Assembly (NCBI GenBank): GCA_039566865.1
Contig: CM076960.1
Span: forward strand, 19,264,501 to 19,328,500
Direction: 5' to 3'
Origin: Aurelia coerulea
Lineage: Eukaryota > Cnidaria > Scyphozoa > Semaeostomeae > Ulmaridae
Length of the DNA stretch: 64,000 nucleotides
The notes beneath the pieces were generated by a model. It did not search any database and was not told the DNA's origin. It worked only from the letters and a program-made list of their open reading frames with translations. The position numbers and the translations under genes are program-made. Shown piece after piece: positions 41,901-52,169 of the stretch. The number at the start of each line of letters is the position of its first letter. Positions within the stretch are counted from its first letter, which is position 1.

Positions 41901-44480
41901 ACATTGCTATAACAAATCAATTAATGGTTCTTTATAAATTTCTCACCTCAATGGAATAGATGCTTTTCTGTGGTAGTGATTCTCTACCAAATTCTCACAT
42001 CTTTTGCGATGAAATATCTCTGCAACTACTACAGTTACAGCAGTCTGAGTGACTTTTTTGAGCTCAGCATTCTATTCTGCATCGAAACATTGCTATAACA
42101 AATCAATTAATGGTTCTTTATAAATTTCTCACCTCAATGGAATAGATGCTTTTCTGTGGTAGTGATTCTCTACCAAATTCTCGCATCTATTGCAATCTAT
42201 CGCAAAAGTGAAATATCTCTGCAACCACTACAGTTACAGCAGTCTGAGTGACTTTTTTGAGCTCAGCATTCTATTCTGCATCGAAACATTGCTATAACAA
42301 ATCAATTAATGGTTCTTTATAAATTTCTCACCTCAATGGAATAGATGCTTTTCTGTGGTAGTGATTCTCTACCAAATTCTCGCATCTATTGCAATCTATC
42401 GCAAAAGTGAAATATCTCTGCAACCACTACAGTTACAGCAGTCTGAGTGACTTTTTTGAGCTCAGCATTCTATTCTGCATCGAAACATTGCTATAACAAA
42501 TCAATTAATGGTTCTTTATAAATTTCTCACCTCAATGGAATAGATGCTTTTCTGTGGTAGTGATTCTCTACCAAATTCTCGCATCTATTGCAATCTATCG
42601 CAAAAGTGAAATATCTCTGCAACCACTACAGTTACAGCAGTCTGAGTGACTTTTTTGAGCTCAGCATTCTATTCTGCATCGAAACATTGCTATAACAAAT
42701 CAATTAATGGTTCTTTATAAATTTCTCACCTCAATGGAATAGATGCTTTTCTGTGGTAGTGATTCTCTACCAAATTCTCGCATCTATTGCAATCTATCGC
42801 AAAAGTGAAATATCTCTGCAACCACTACAGTTACAGCAGTCTGAGTGACTTTTTTGAGCTCAGCATTCTATTCTGCATCGAAACATTGCTATAACAAATC
42901 AATTAATGGTTCTTTATAAATTTCTCACCTCAATGGAATAGATGCTTTTCTGTGGTAGTGATTCTCTAGCAAATTCTCGCATCTATTGCAATCTATCGCA
43001 AAAGTGAAATATCTCTGCAACCACTACAGTTACAGCAGTCTGAGTGACTGTTTTGAGCTCAGCATTCTATTCTGCATCGAAACATTGCTATAACAAATCA
43101 ATTAATGGTTCTTTATAAATTTCTCACCTCAATGGAATAGATGCTTTTCTGTGGTAGTGATTCTCTACCAAATTCTCGCATCTATTGCAATCTATCGCAA
43201 AAGTGAAATATCTTTGCAACCACTACAGTTACAGCAGTCTGAGTGACTTTTTTGAGCTCAGCATTCTATTCTGCATCGAAACATTGCTATAACAAATCAA
43301 TTAATGGTTCTTTATAAATTTCTCACCTCAATGGAATAGATGCTTTTCTGTGGTAGTGATTCTCTACCAAATTCTCGCATCTATTGCAATCTATCGCAAA
43401 AGTGAAATATCTCTGCAACCACTACAGTTACAGCAGTCTGAGTGACTTTTTTGAGCTCAGCATTCTATTCTGCATCGAAACATTGCTATAACAAATCAAT
43501 TAATGGTTCTTTATAAATTTCTCACCTCAATGGAATAGATGCTTTTCTGTGGTAGTGATTCTCTACCAAATTCTCGCATCTATTGCAATCTATCGCAAAA
43601 GTGAAATATCTCTGCAACCACTACAGTTACAGCAGTCTGAGTGACTTTTTTGAGCTCAGCATTCTATTCTGCATCGAAACATTGCTATAACAAATCAATT
43701 AATGGTTCTTTATAAATTTCTCACCTCAATGGAATAGATGCTTTTCTGTGGTAGTGATTCTCTACCAAATTCTCGCATCTATTGCAATCTATCGCAAAAG
43801 TGAAATATCTCTGCAGCTACTACAGTTACAGCAGTCTGAGTGACTTTTTTGAGCTCAGCATTCTATTCTGCATCGAAACATTGCTATAACAAATCAATTA
43901 ATGGTTCTTTATAAATTTCTCACCTCAATGGAATAGATGCTTTTCTGTGGTAGTGATTCTCTACCAAATTCTCGCATCTATTGCAATCTATCGCAAAAGT
44001 GAAATATCTTTGCAACCACTACAGTTACAGCAGTCTGAGTGACTTTTTTGAGCTCAGCATTCTATTCTGCATCGAAACATTGCTATATCAAATCAATTAA
44101 TGGTTCTTTATAAATTTCTCACCTCAATGGAATAGATGCTTTTCTGTGGTAGTGATTCTCTACCAAATTCTCGCATCTATTGCAATCTATCGCAAAAGTG
44201 AAATATCTCTGCAACCACTACAGTTACAGCAGTCTGAGTGACTTTTTTGAGCTCAGCATTCTATTCTGCATCGAAACATTGCTATAACAAATCAATTAAT
44301 GGTTCTTTATAAATTTCTCACCTCAATGGAATAGATGCTTTTCTGTGGTAGTGATTCTCTACCAAATTCTCGCATCTATTGCAATCTATCGCAAAAGTGA
44401 AATATCTCTGCAACCACTACAGTTACAGCAGTCTGAGTGACTTTTTTGAGCTCAGCATTCTATTCTGCATCGAAACATTG
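30000..44480 (+). repeat. Satellite core zone 2 (homogenised)
   Basis: About 73 nearly identical monomers. A cagctactac variant marks some of them, at 30,498, 32,686, 33,682, 36,069, 37,064, 38,258, 39,252 and 41,043, spacings of 11, 5, 12, 5, 6, 5 and 9 monomers. A monomer with a 13-bp deletion sits at about 41,994-42,013, and a 5-bp insertion (aaatc repeated) near 44,490 marks the right limit. Confidence 0.9.
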
Positions 44481-45745
44481 CTATAACAAATCAAATCAAT
44501 TAATGGTTCTTTATAAATTTCTCACCTCAATGGAATAGATGCTTTTCTGTGGTAGTGATTCTCTACCAAATTCTCGCATCTATTGCAATCTATCGCAAAA
44601 ATGAAATATCTTTGCAGCTACTACAGTTACAGCAGTCTGAGTGACTTTTTTGAGCTCAGCATTCCATTCTGCATCGAAACATTGCTATAACAAATCAATT
44701 AATGGCTCTTTATAAATTTCTCTCCTCAATGGAATGGATGCTTTTCTGTGGTAGTGATTCTCTACCAAATTCTCGCATCTATTGCAATCTATCGCAAAAG
44801 TGAAATATCTCTGCAGCTACTACAGTTACAGCAGTCTGAGTGACTTTTTTGAGCTCAGCATTCTATTCTGCATCGAAACATTGCTATAACAAATCAATTA
44901 ATGGTTCTTTATAAATTTCTCACCTCAATGGAATAGATGCTTTTCTGTGGTAGTGATTCTCTACCAAATTCTCGCATCTATTGCAATCTATCGCAAAAGT
45001 GAAATATCTCTGCAACTACTACAGTTACAGGAGTCTGAGTGACGTTTTTGAGCTCAGCATTGAATTCCGCATCGAAACATTGCTATAGCAAATCAATTAA
45101 TGGTTCTTTATAAATTTCTCACCTCAATGGAATAGATGCTTTTCTGTGCTAGTGATTCTCTACCAAATTCTCACATCTTTTACGATGAAATATCTCTGCA
45201 ACTACTACAGTTACAGCAGTCTGATTGACTTTTTTGAGCCCAGCATTCAATTTTGCTTCGAAACATTGCTATAACCAATCAATTAATGGTTCTCTATAAA
45301 TTTCTCACCTCAATGGAATAGAAGCTTTTCTGTGGTAGTGATTATCTACCAAATTCTCGCATCTATTGCAATCTATCGCAAAAGTGAAATATCTCTGAAA
45401 CTACTACAGTTACAGCAGTCTGAATGACTTGTTTGAGCTCAGCGTTCAATGCTGCATCGAAACATTGCTATAGCAAATCAATCAATGATTCTCTATAAAT
45501 TTCTCAGCGTTAATGGAATAGATGTTTTTCTTTGTTAATTATTCTCTACCAAATTCTCACATCTATTGCAATCTGTGGGATTAAAGCTAAATATGCCTAC
45601 TCCTGCTACAGTTACAGCAGTCTGAGTGACTTTTTTGAACTCAGCATGCAATTCTGCATCGAAACATTGCTATAGCAAATCAATCAATTATTCTCTATAA
45701 ATTTCTCAGCCTTAATTACTTGAATAGATGCTTTCTGGCATGTGA
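44480..45745 (+). repeat. Satellite right edge (degenerate)
   Basis: About six monomers accumulate substitutions and indels toward the right (for example tctcagcgttaatgg, aatctgtgggattaaag). Satellite identity is lost after about 45,745 (gaatagatgctttctggca). Edge copies share gcccagc and gcatgcaattctgc with the first copy at 9,240-9,260. Confidence 0.92.
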
Positions 45746-45832
45746 CATATTTTGACTTCTGAACAAGTTTATTGTAACGCCAAGCACGCCCACTATCATT
45801 AAGCTGATGATATTTCAAGTCTTATCAAATAT

Positions 45833-45903
45833 CTCAATTGATTCAAATGGAAACAAAATGGAAAAAATGTTTTATCCCTTTGTTTCCATTTGAATGAATT
45901 GAG
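45833..45903. repeat. Hairpin just outside right satellite boundary
   Basis: Inverted repeat with 25-base arms (45,833-45,857 and 45,879-45,903), one mismatch and a 21-base loop. The arms contain attcaaatggaaacaaa and tttgtttccatttgaat. It lies about 90 bp past the last recognisable satellite sequence. Confidence 0.9.
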
Positions 45904-47101
45904 AGAGACATGCGAGCCAAATCTGTTCGCGAATGCATCAACTGTATCGAATCGCTTTACTTTGTATCACAATAACCTAGCAATGTGACATTTTTGAGAC
46001 ATTAAATGGAAAATGAAGTCAAATGGATGATTGAGTCATTGGTAAGTGAGTCATTTAGCTCAAGAATACAAACTAAGCCTTATTGGGGCCAACGTTTGAA
46101 TTTTAATCGGTGAGAAGCTTAGGCCCAAAAATGACATTTCTGACAGAAATCGCTTGAAATCCCCTGGAAAGTCACCTGCGATTTTGAGATGTAATTGAAG
46201 GGAATGTGTTTGGGTTATTTCTTAGGGCAGTTCAATATTCGCTGAGATTCTTATCCTTTTATCTTATTTGTAGCAGCTTTTATCAATGTTTGAACGAAGG
46301 TCAAGATTCGTCGACCGGAAAATGAATACAATTTCGGCTCTAAATAAGATATTTCTCTGAGCACGCTACTAAAACTGCAGAGGGGCATCCTTCCTACCGA
46401 TTTTTTAAAAAAAATCCATGTAATCATTGAAATTTAGTAGCCATTTATATTTTTCGTGAGGGCACTTAGAATTCCCTTCCAACGACCGATTTGATATCAC
46501 GGGGTTAGAAGAGGCGATTTGATTGGCTGAATACCGTGAAATTGGATGACTTCCGGGTGCTTCAGCAACCAGTAAGGATTTGAACGGTATGTTTCTACCC
46601 TACCGTTTTCAGAATGTGTATTCTTCTGGCATTCTTCTCCGCGAAGTCTGCCAACTCTACATTTTCAGGATACGCATTCTTTCGGTAACTGGCATTTTTC
46701 TCTGCGAATTCTACCGTTTTCAGATGCCCAAAAGAATACGGAATACGCCCTTTAGTGTCCCGGGTTTAGTGTCCACCAACAAAAAATGCACCTCAAAAGA
46801 ACTCAAAGTGAAATTGCAGCGTTTTCCCGAACTGCCGAACACTTGGTGACTTGGTCGTCGCGAAGGAGCTGTAGGAGGAGGTGACAATCGGTTTTTAAAT
46901 GTCCTTTGTCTAATTTTGTTTTTCTCAAAATCCTCAAATCTTGCTTTTTTCAAACAATAAAAGAGGCTTTAATATTTTATCCATCATATGTATGTTTGCA
47001 TGTCATGCTGAATGAAGGGAATAAGACTTTTCATAAATATTTAACACTTCGTTATAGAATTCGTACAGAAAGTTGAATGTCAATTAACAATCGTTACTTT
47101 T
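45904..47101. other. Intergenic DNA between satellite and Mutator-like element
   Basis: No gene identified. An open frame at 46,580-46,849 contains diverged internal repeats (ttctggcattcttctccgcgaa and similar at 46,620-46,730), and its peptide has no recognisable domain, so I do not call it a gene. Confidence 0.5.
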
Positions 47102-49018
47102 TAAGGTAGCAGTATACAATGAAACCATCAAATCAAACTTTTGGCAATTTCCCATAAAATGCTCATGATACAAAGTTGAAACCCTATGGTTATGTTCAGA
47201 TGATTAACAGAAATCCATTTCATTAGTCAAAATCTGGGTGTGTCATTTTGTTGCCATGGAAACGTTAAAATAATGTGGCGACATGCAAAACTTTTGGTCG
47301 CAGTTTCTCAAGAACCATACAAGATATTAAGATGATTTTTTCTGTGAATGGCAAACATACCATGATCTATGCAATGAATACACAGTTTCTTGATAACCTA
47401 TCTCATGCTCCCTTCATCAGCAAAAATGTTGTTTTCAAGGGAATATCCAAAAAAGCAGCTCAAATTGAAAATCTAATATACTCATTGCATAGAGCATCAA
47501 AAAATACCCCTCCCCCAAAAATTTTGTGATTACAACTGAAGCATGAAGCTTTTAAAGCTTTCCATAAGTAAAGGAACCATCCGGAAATTGATTTTGAGAA
47601 AAAAGCATGTGAAGTTTAAGAAAGATTTTGCCCCAACATAGTTTCAAAACAAGTGTTCTGGTCAGTAAATCATGTCCATTTATTTATCAAAACTGAAACC
47701 AAATTGTTTCATATTGTTATACCAATAAAATGTTTCAAATGGGTATCAAAAACTGAATATCTGGTTCATGAGTATTTTGACATTGAGGGGCAGTTGCATT
47801 TGTAGACGGACAATCTTTTTTTCTGTGTTGTTGTTTGCCTACGCTTGATAGCTTTAGATTTTTTCAGTCCCTTTTCTTCCTTCTGACTTGCTGATTCAGA
47901 GTATTCATGGGTAGATGTTAGACCAAATCCTCCAGGAACATATGAATTCTCATTGGTTTTCTCAACTCTTTTGTGCTTTCTTGCACGAAGTTGTTGTCGA
48001 CGCTTTTTATATTTCAAAGACACTTGATTGATGTTGACTTCAGCCTCCTGTTGTCAGCTTCTCTTAAGGCTCTCATTGTGTTTATTCCTGGCTTTAGCTT
48101 GCACAGCTTCATTATTTCAACCACCTTGATTGAGCTGGCAAAGAACTTTACAAGCAGCTATAATTATTTCGCGCTTGCCACAAAAAGTGGTTTTCAAAGT
48201 CAGCTTTCCTTTCAGACTTTATCATTTTCTGCACATTGCAGCATCATTCATGACAGCTTCCAAAAGAGTTTTGTCAACAATACTCTTACCATGACTCATC
48301 CCTTGAGTCATCAGTAAACCAGCTTCTATGGATTTTCCTCTGGTGATTAGGCCTTCAATGTCAGACTCAAAAGAAGCATTCATCAGTTTTGTAAAAGACA
48401 CATTAGGACTATTCTCATCATTTTCAGTTTCTTTAGATTTTGTAGTTGATTGGCCTAGGTTTAAGGCCTTTTGAATTTAATGTTGGCGTTTGTGTGCTAT
48501 TGTTTGAGCTGCTAGCATTTTCCGCATTACCTACCGACTCTAAATGCCTTCTTTTTCGTTCTAGATGAAAACCTCTTCTCTTCTTCCTTTTAACTGATCG
48601 AAACTTGCGATACTGGCCTTGCTTTGCTTGGAAAGAACTGCCATCAATATCTTCATTGCCCTCCATTCTGAAGTTATGCCTTTTACTGTGTTGTTGCAGT
48701 TGTTCAAAGCTCAAGTAGACTTGCAGGATGTGATTTACGTTGTAGATGGTCTGCCCTGTCACATCCATCATAAAAACCTCCAGTTTTTGCTCCGGGGTGG
48801 GGTATAACCCCCTAGCAACGTGGAATTACATGGTTGCTAAGGACATGAATTATGACCACGAGTCAAAAATTTACCTTTTTTGCAAAATTTTCAAGAGTTG
48901 TGATGAAAATAGCCTTCTAAACAGAATCTATGATAAATTTGGATACAGAAAATGTAAAAACATAAATTTCGCTATGTAACTCAAAAATTGCAAATTTTCA
49001 TTGTATACTTCTACCTTA
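47102..49018. mobile_element. Mutator-like element with terminal inverted repeats, decayed
   Basis: The ends are inverted copies: taaggtagcagtatacaatg at 47,102, and on the complement from 49,018 taaggtagaagtatacaatg (one mismatch in 20, similarity continuing inward). Bases flanking the ends (gttactttt and attacta...) share ttact at the same offset, which could be a worn 9-bp target-site duplication as in Mutator-like elements. The 1.9-kb interior carries a broken minus-strand ORF resembling the Mutator-like transposase proteins widespread in cnidarian and other invertebrate genomes. The family call rests on recalled pattern, not a search. Confidence 0.6.
47766..48771 (-). pseudogene. Degenerate Mutator-like transposase ORF fragments
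   Basis: Minus-strand coding remnants appear in order. The N-terminal piece (48,771-48,433) has a basic stretch, VKRKKRRGFHLERKRR. A middle piece (48,432 to about 48,230) includes GLLMTQGMSHGKSIVDKT, then a stop. The C-terminal piece (48,023-47,766) starts SLKYKKRRQQLRARKHKR and continues to SYVPGGFG. A basic YKKRRxxLRAxRK tail followed by a GGF motif resembles the C-terminal tail of metazoan Mutator-domain transposases as I recall them. The core domain is mostly missing and frames change between the pieces, so it cannot be functional. Confidence 0.45.
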
Positions 49019-49623
49019 ATTACTAAATAAAGACATGTGGAACAATAGGCATTGTCATTTAGTAATTTGATTGTTCTGTTGATATAGCAACCACAGGGAC
49101 TCAAATTATTTTGTTATGGCGGGTTTCTCCAACGGGTTGCAGTGACCTGAGCAAATAGAATCTTCGATTGGCACACAAGAAAGAGATATAGATATTGGAA
49201 AAAGGACAGAGATATTGGAGAAAGATTTATTTAAACGGCAAAGTTAATCGAGATACTTTGGTTGCTGTTTATGACCAAGAAGGAGTGTTTTAACTGAATG
49301 GCCTAACTGACAGATGGAGGGTGGTACATTGTAATGGTTTCATTTGTTGTTCCAGGAAGAAACTTCATAAAAAGTTTATCAAGGGATTCTACGTCAGATA
49401 ATTAAATGCTGGAGCTTCATGGTGAACTATTATTTAGCTTCTATCCACTAAATTTAGTGGGATTACTTCGAAAATCTACCTTTTGTACACCAAACCTTGT
49501 TATGGGAAGCTGTGGTCTGATCTTTGCATAACGCCTACACACAATACAGTTTGCCATACATAACCTTGGTTTGTGTTTTGCCTTCTCCGTTTCATCCCAA
49601 GCTGAAATAACTTGAGGTTATCA
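49019..49623 (+). other. 5' flank of the LRR gene
   Basis: Intergenic DNA or 5' UTR and promoter of the plus-strand LRR gene. No clear TATA box or transcription start can be assigned, and nothing else was recognised. Confidence 0.5.
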
Positions 49624-49934
49624 ATGGGTGGAACAGTGACAATGGGATATGGGTATTTAGAAACATCAACTTTAAAAAGAGTTGTTTCACTAATTTTGTT
49701 TAACGTGGTTTTAGTAGCTGTGCAAGTGAATGGTCAGACATGGATAGGGTCAACGTACTGGACAAGTCGATACTCAAGCGATGGAATTAGTTATGCTGAT
49801 CGAAATGTCTATTGGAGTGATTCCACAGATGGGAGACAAGCATATGGACGTACCAATCAATATGGGTCTACTTGTTCCTCATGCACGTGTGCTACAGGAG
49901 TTCTTGATTGCTCTGCAGCGGCAGTCACTACTTT
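49624..49934 (+). CDS. LRR gene exon 1: signal peptide, aromatic segment, LRR N-cap
   Basis: The ATG at 49,624 opens 103 codons plus two bases, ending at donor gtaagt. Residues 17-37 form a basic-then-hydrophobic signal (LKRVVSLILFNVVLVAVQ), probably cleaved near VNG/Q. A second ATG at residue 7 (49,642) would also keep the signal. Residues 38-83 are rich in Tyr, Trp and Ser and resemble no domain I know. CSSCTCATGVLDC (84-96) is an LRR N-terminal cysteine cap (CxxCxCx6C). Confidence 0.85.
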
Positions 49935-52132
49935 GTAAGTTGTTAGAGTGAAAGTGTTGATGATAGATACTACAAAAATACAAATGAGCAGTTAGATAGG
50001 GTCTACTTGGGTAAAATGGATAAATCTGGGGGGAAAAGTGAGAAGGGCAAAGAATCTGGATCAATTTTGCTTAAAGTGAATAACCTGAGTTAAAAGATGA
50101 GATCTCATCGATTTATAAATAGGTTGTTGTATTTTATAATCCAGCTCGTGGCGAATGAAAGCAATGCTAAAGAAAACAATAGAGGAATTAGGAGTTTCTT
50201 TGTCCTATTTATAGACAAGCGCTATATATCTCAGGTCATTCACTTTAAGATATACTGTAGTGAGCGTTGATTTATCGATTCAGGGTCTACTGTTCTTCAG
50301 CAATCAACAGTACCCATTTTACGCCCAGCCTACCCACTTTACCCCTGCCTGCTGATGCTATATTTTCCAGGTTTGTCTAAGGTCAGACAAACATGGAAAA
50401 GATAGCATCAGGGACATCCCAAAATTCCACATTCTTAAATGGAATCAGCTATGATTTATCGAGATTGTAGAATGCAAAAAAGATGGAAAATGTACCTTTT
50501 CCCCAGGAACGCCGGAGAGGGGGGGGCATGGCGGGGGGCAGCCGCCCCTCCTGCCCTCTTGAAAATGGCCTAAATATGTTATTTTCCTATTGTTTTGCCC
50601 TCAGATTTTCAGTTCTGCCCCCCTAAAAATGTGCCCCATCCGGCGACCCTGCTTTTCCCTATGGGAGTGTTTATTTGGTAATTCTAATTCTATCAAATTC
50701 TGCATATATCACTGAACATGTTGCAGCGACCAAAATGTTTTTTAAATCAAACATATCAATCTTAAAAGACTGTCCCTCTTTTGGAGCTAAAGATTGAGAA
50801 GGCTTTCCAACCCCACCACTTCCAGAATTTTCAGGGGCTGTCAAACACACTTTTTGAGTCAAGGGGCATCTCACTCTGTAAAAATCTTGTGTGCCTTTGG
50901 CAAAAATCCTTTTGTTTTCAAGAAAAATTTGCAAAAAATCCCTAAAAATCCTATTGCTTTAGAATATCTCATACACATTTTTGGAAGAGTGATACACCCC
51001 TCCTTTTGAGTATTCCAAGTCAACTATTTTCAGAATAAACTTTTAAGCTATTCTGAAAAAAATCTGGATCAAACGATATTTTGAAAAATTTTGAATAATT
51101 TTTAAATGTGCACAAAACTACTTTAAAGGACCACCGTTCCCCTATTGCCTTGCTGATGTTGTCCATTATTGAAAGTATCTTGAAGTTGCTGATTTTTTTC
51201 TGTTTTCCTCATAGGAACATATACGGTCAACCATCTATTACAGAAATAAAGGAATTTGGGTTACCAGAGACACTTGTTTCATTGTGAGTGAAATTTTTAT
51301 TTCAACAACCCTGAGAATTTGGGTTTCAGTTATAGCAAATTTAATGATTAAAATTTTGTATATTTTCTGAATTGCCAATTTTGCTTTACTCCTAAAACCA
51401 ATGCTCTCCTTGACCACTTTGAATTCAAACTTTCGATTCAAGTAGCAGTCAATAGGTCCACTAAGAGCTAATTCCTTTTAAATGCTCAGGAGTTAAAACA
51501 TGCCAAAATCTCTCCCATGATTGGAGAATTTGGAGCATATTTTTAGTAGACAGAATGCAAACCCTCCAGTTTCTGAATTAATTTTTGTGAAATTTTAAGT
51601 TATGATCAAGTGTCAATCTTTCATTTCAGGACAGTGCGAAACACTGGATTGGAAACAATTCATCCTAATGCATTCATGAATTTGACAAGCCTCACAAGTC
51701 TGTATGTATCATAAGAATGACTCCTTGATTCAGTGACAGATTTAGAAGGACAAAGGGGATAACTGCCTCTCCTTTTGATAAGAAACCTTTCTCTGCAAGA
51801 TTTGCACCCCTGACTGTGAAAAGAGTAGTTGTTTTAAACAGGTGCCCCCCCCCCCTTCTTGCCTTTTTTCAGGCCAGATCTACTCTTGCTTGACTTGACA
51901 ATGATCACAAAAACAAAATTTGCAACCTTTATCTTACAACATGTGGAATCCCACCATGATCAATGATACCAAGATTGACTGAATACTCATTTATTTATCG
52001 TTGATTAATAATTTCTGATTGTAGTTATTATTATTTGCAATGATTGATCACTGATTATTGATTGATTGATTGATTGATTGCTTACTTGATTTCTGATTGT
52101 AGTTATTATGATTTGCAATGATTGATAATTGA

Positions 52133-52169
<37 letters not shown>

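Larger units (their letters stand above)
9205..45745 (+). repeat. 199-bp tandem satellite array, about 184 monomers
   Basis: A head-to-tail array with period 199 bp: taaatttctc recurs at 9,301, 9,500, 9,699 and 9,898, and the phase continues across 36.5 kb. Landmarks in each monomer are acctcaatggaatagatgc, tggtagtgattctctacca (a 6-bp dyad with a 7-base loop), ttgcaatctatcgcaaaag, and ttttttgagctcagc containing the palindrome TGAGCTCA. No monomer is inverted. No frame stays open for 60 codons, so it is non-coding. Most core monomers are identical or differ at one or two sites (ctctgc/ctttgc, caaccac/cagctac, taaattt/taacttt). Diverged copies cluster at 21.5-30 kb and after 44.5 kb. Length and homogeneity fit a heterochromatic or centromere-type satellite, but that role is inference. 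Confidence 0.98.

Noticed and set aside
9205..45745. CRISPR array
   Set aside because: The period is long, but the whole 199 bp repeats; there are no unique spacers, and the surrounding genes are eukaryotic.
9205..45745. Hammerhead-ribozyme satellite
   Set aside because: The monomer has ctgagtga and a later cgaaac, but not the required CUGANGA core with correct stems, on either strand.
9205..45745. CENP-B box in the satellite
   Set aside because: No monomer segment fits the nTTCGnnnnAnnCGGGn pattern; a centromere role is only inferred from array form.
46580..46849. 89-residue plus-strand frame
   Set aside because: It is driven by internal DNA repeats and no known domain is visible.
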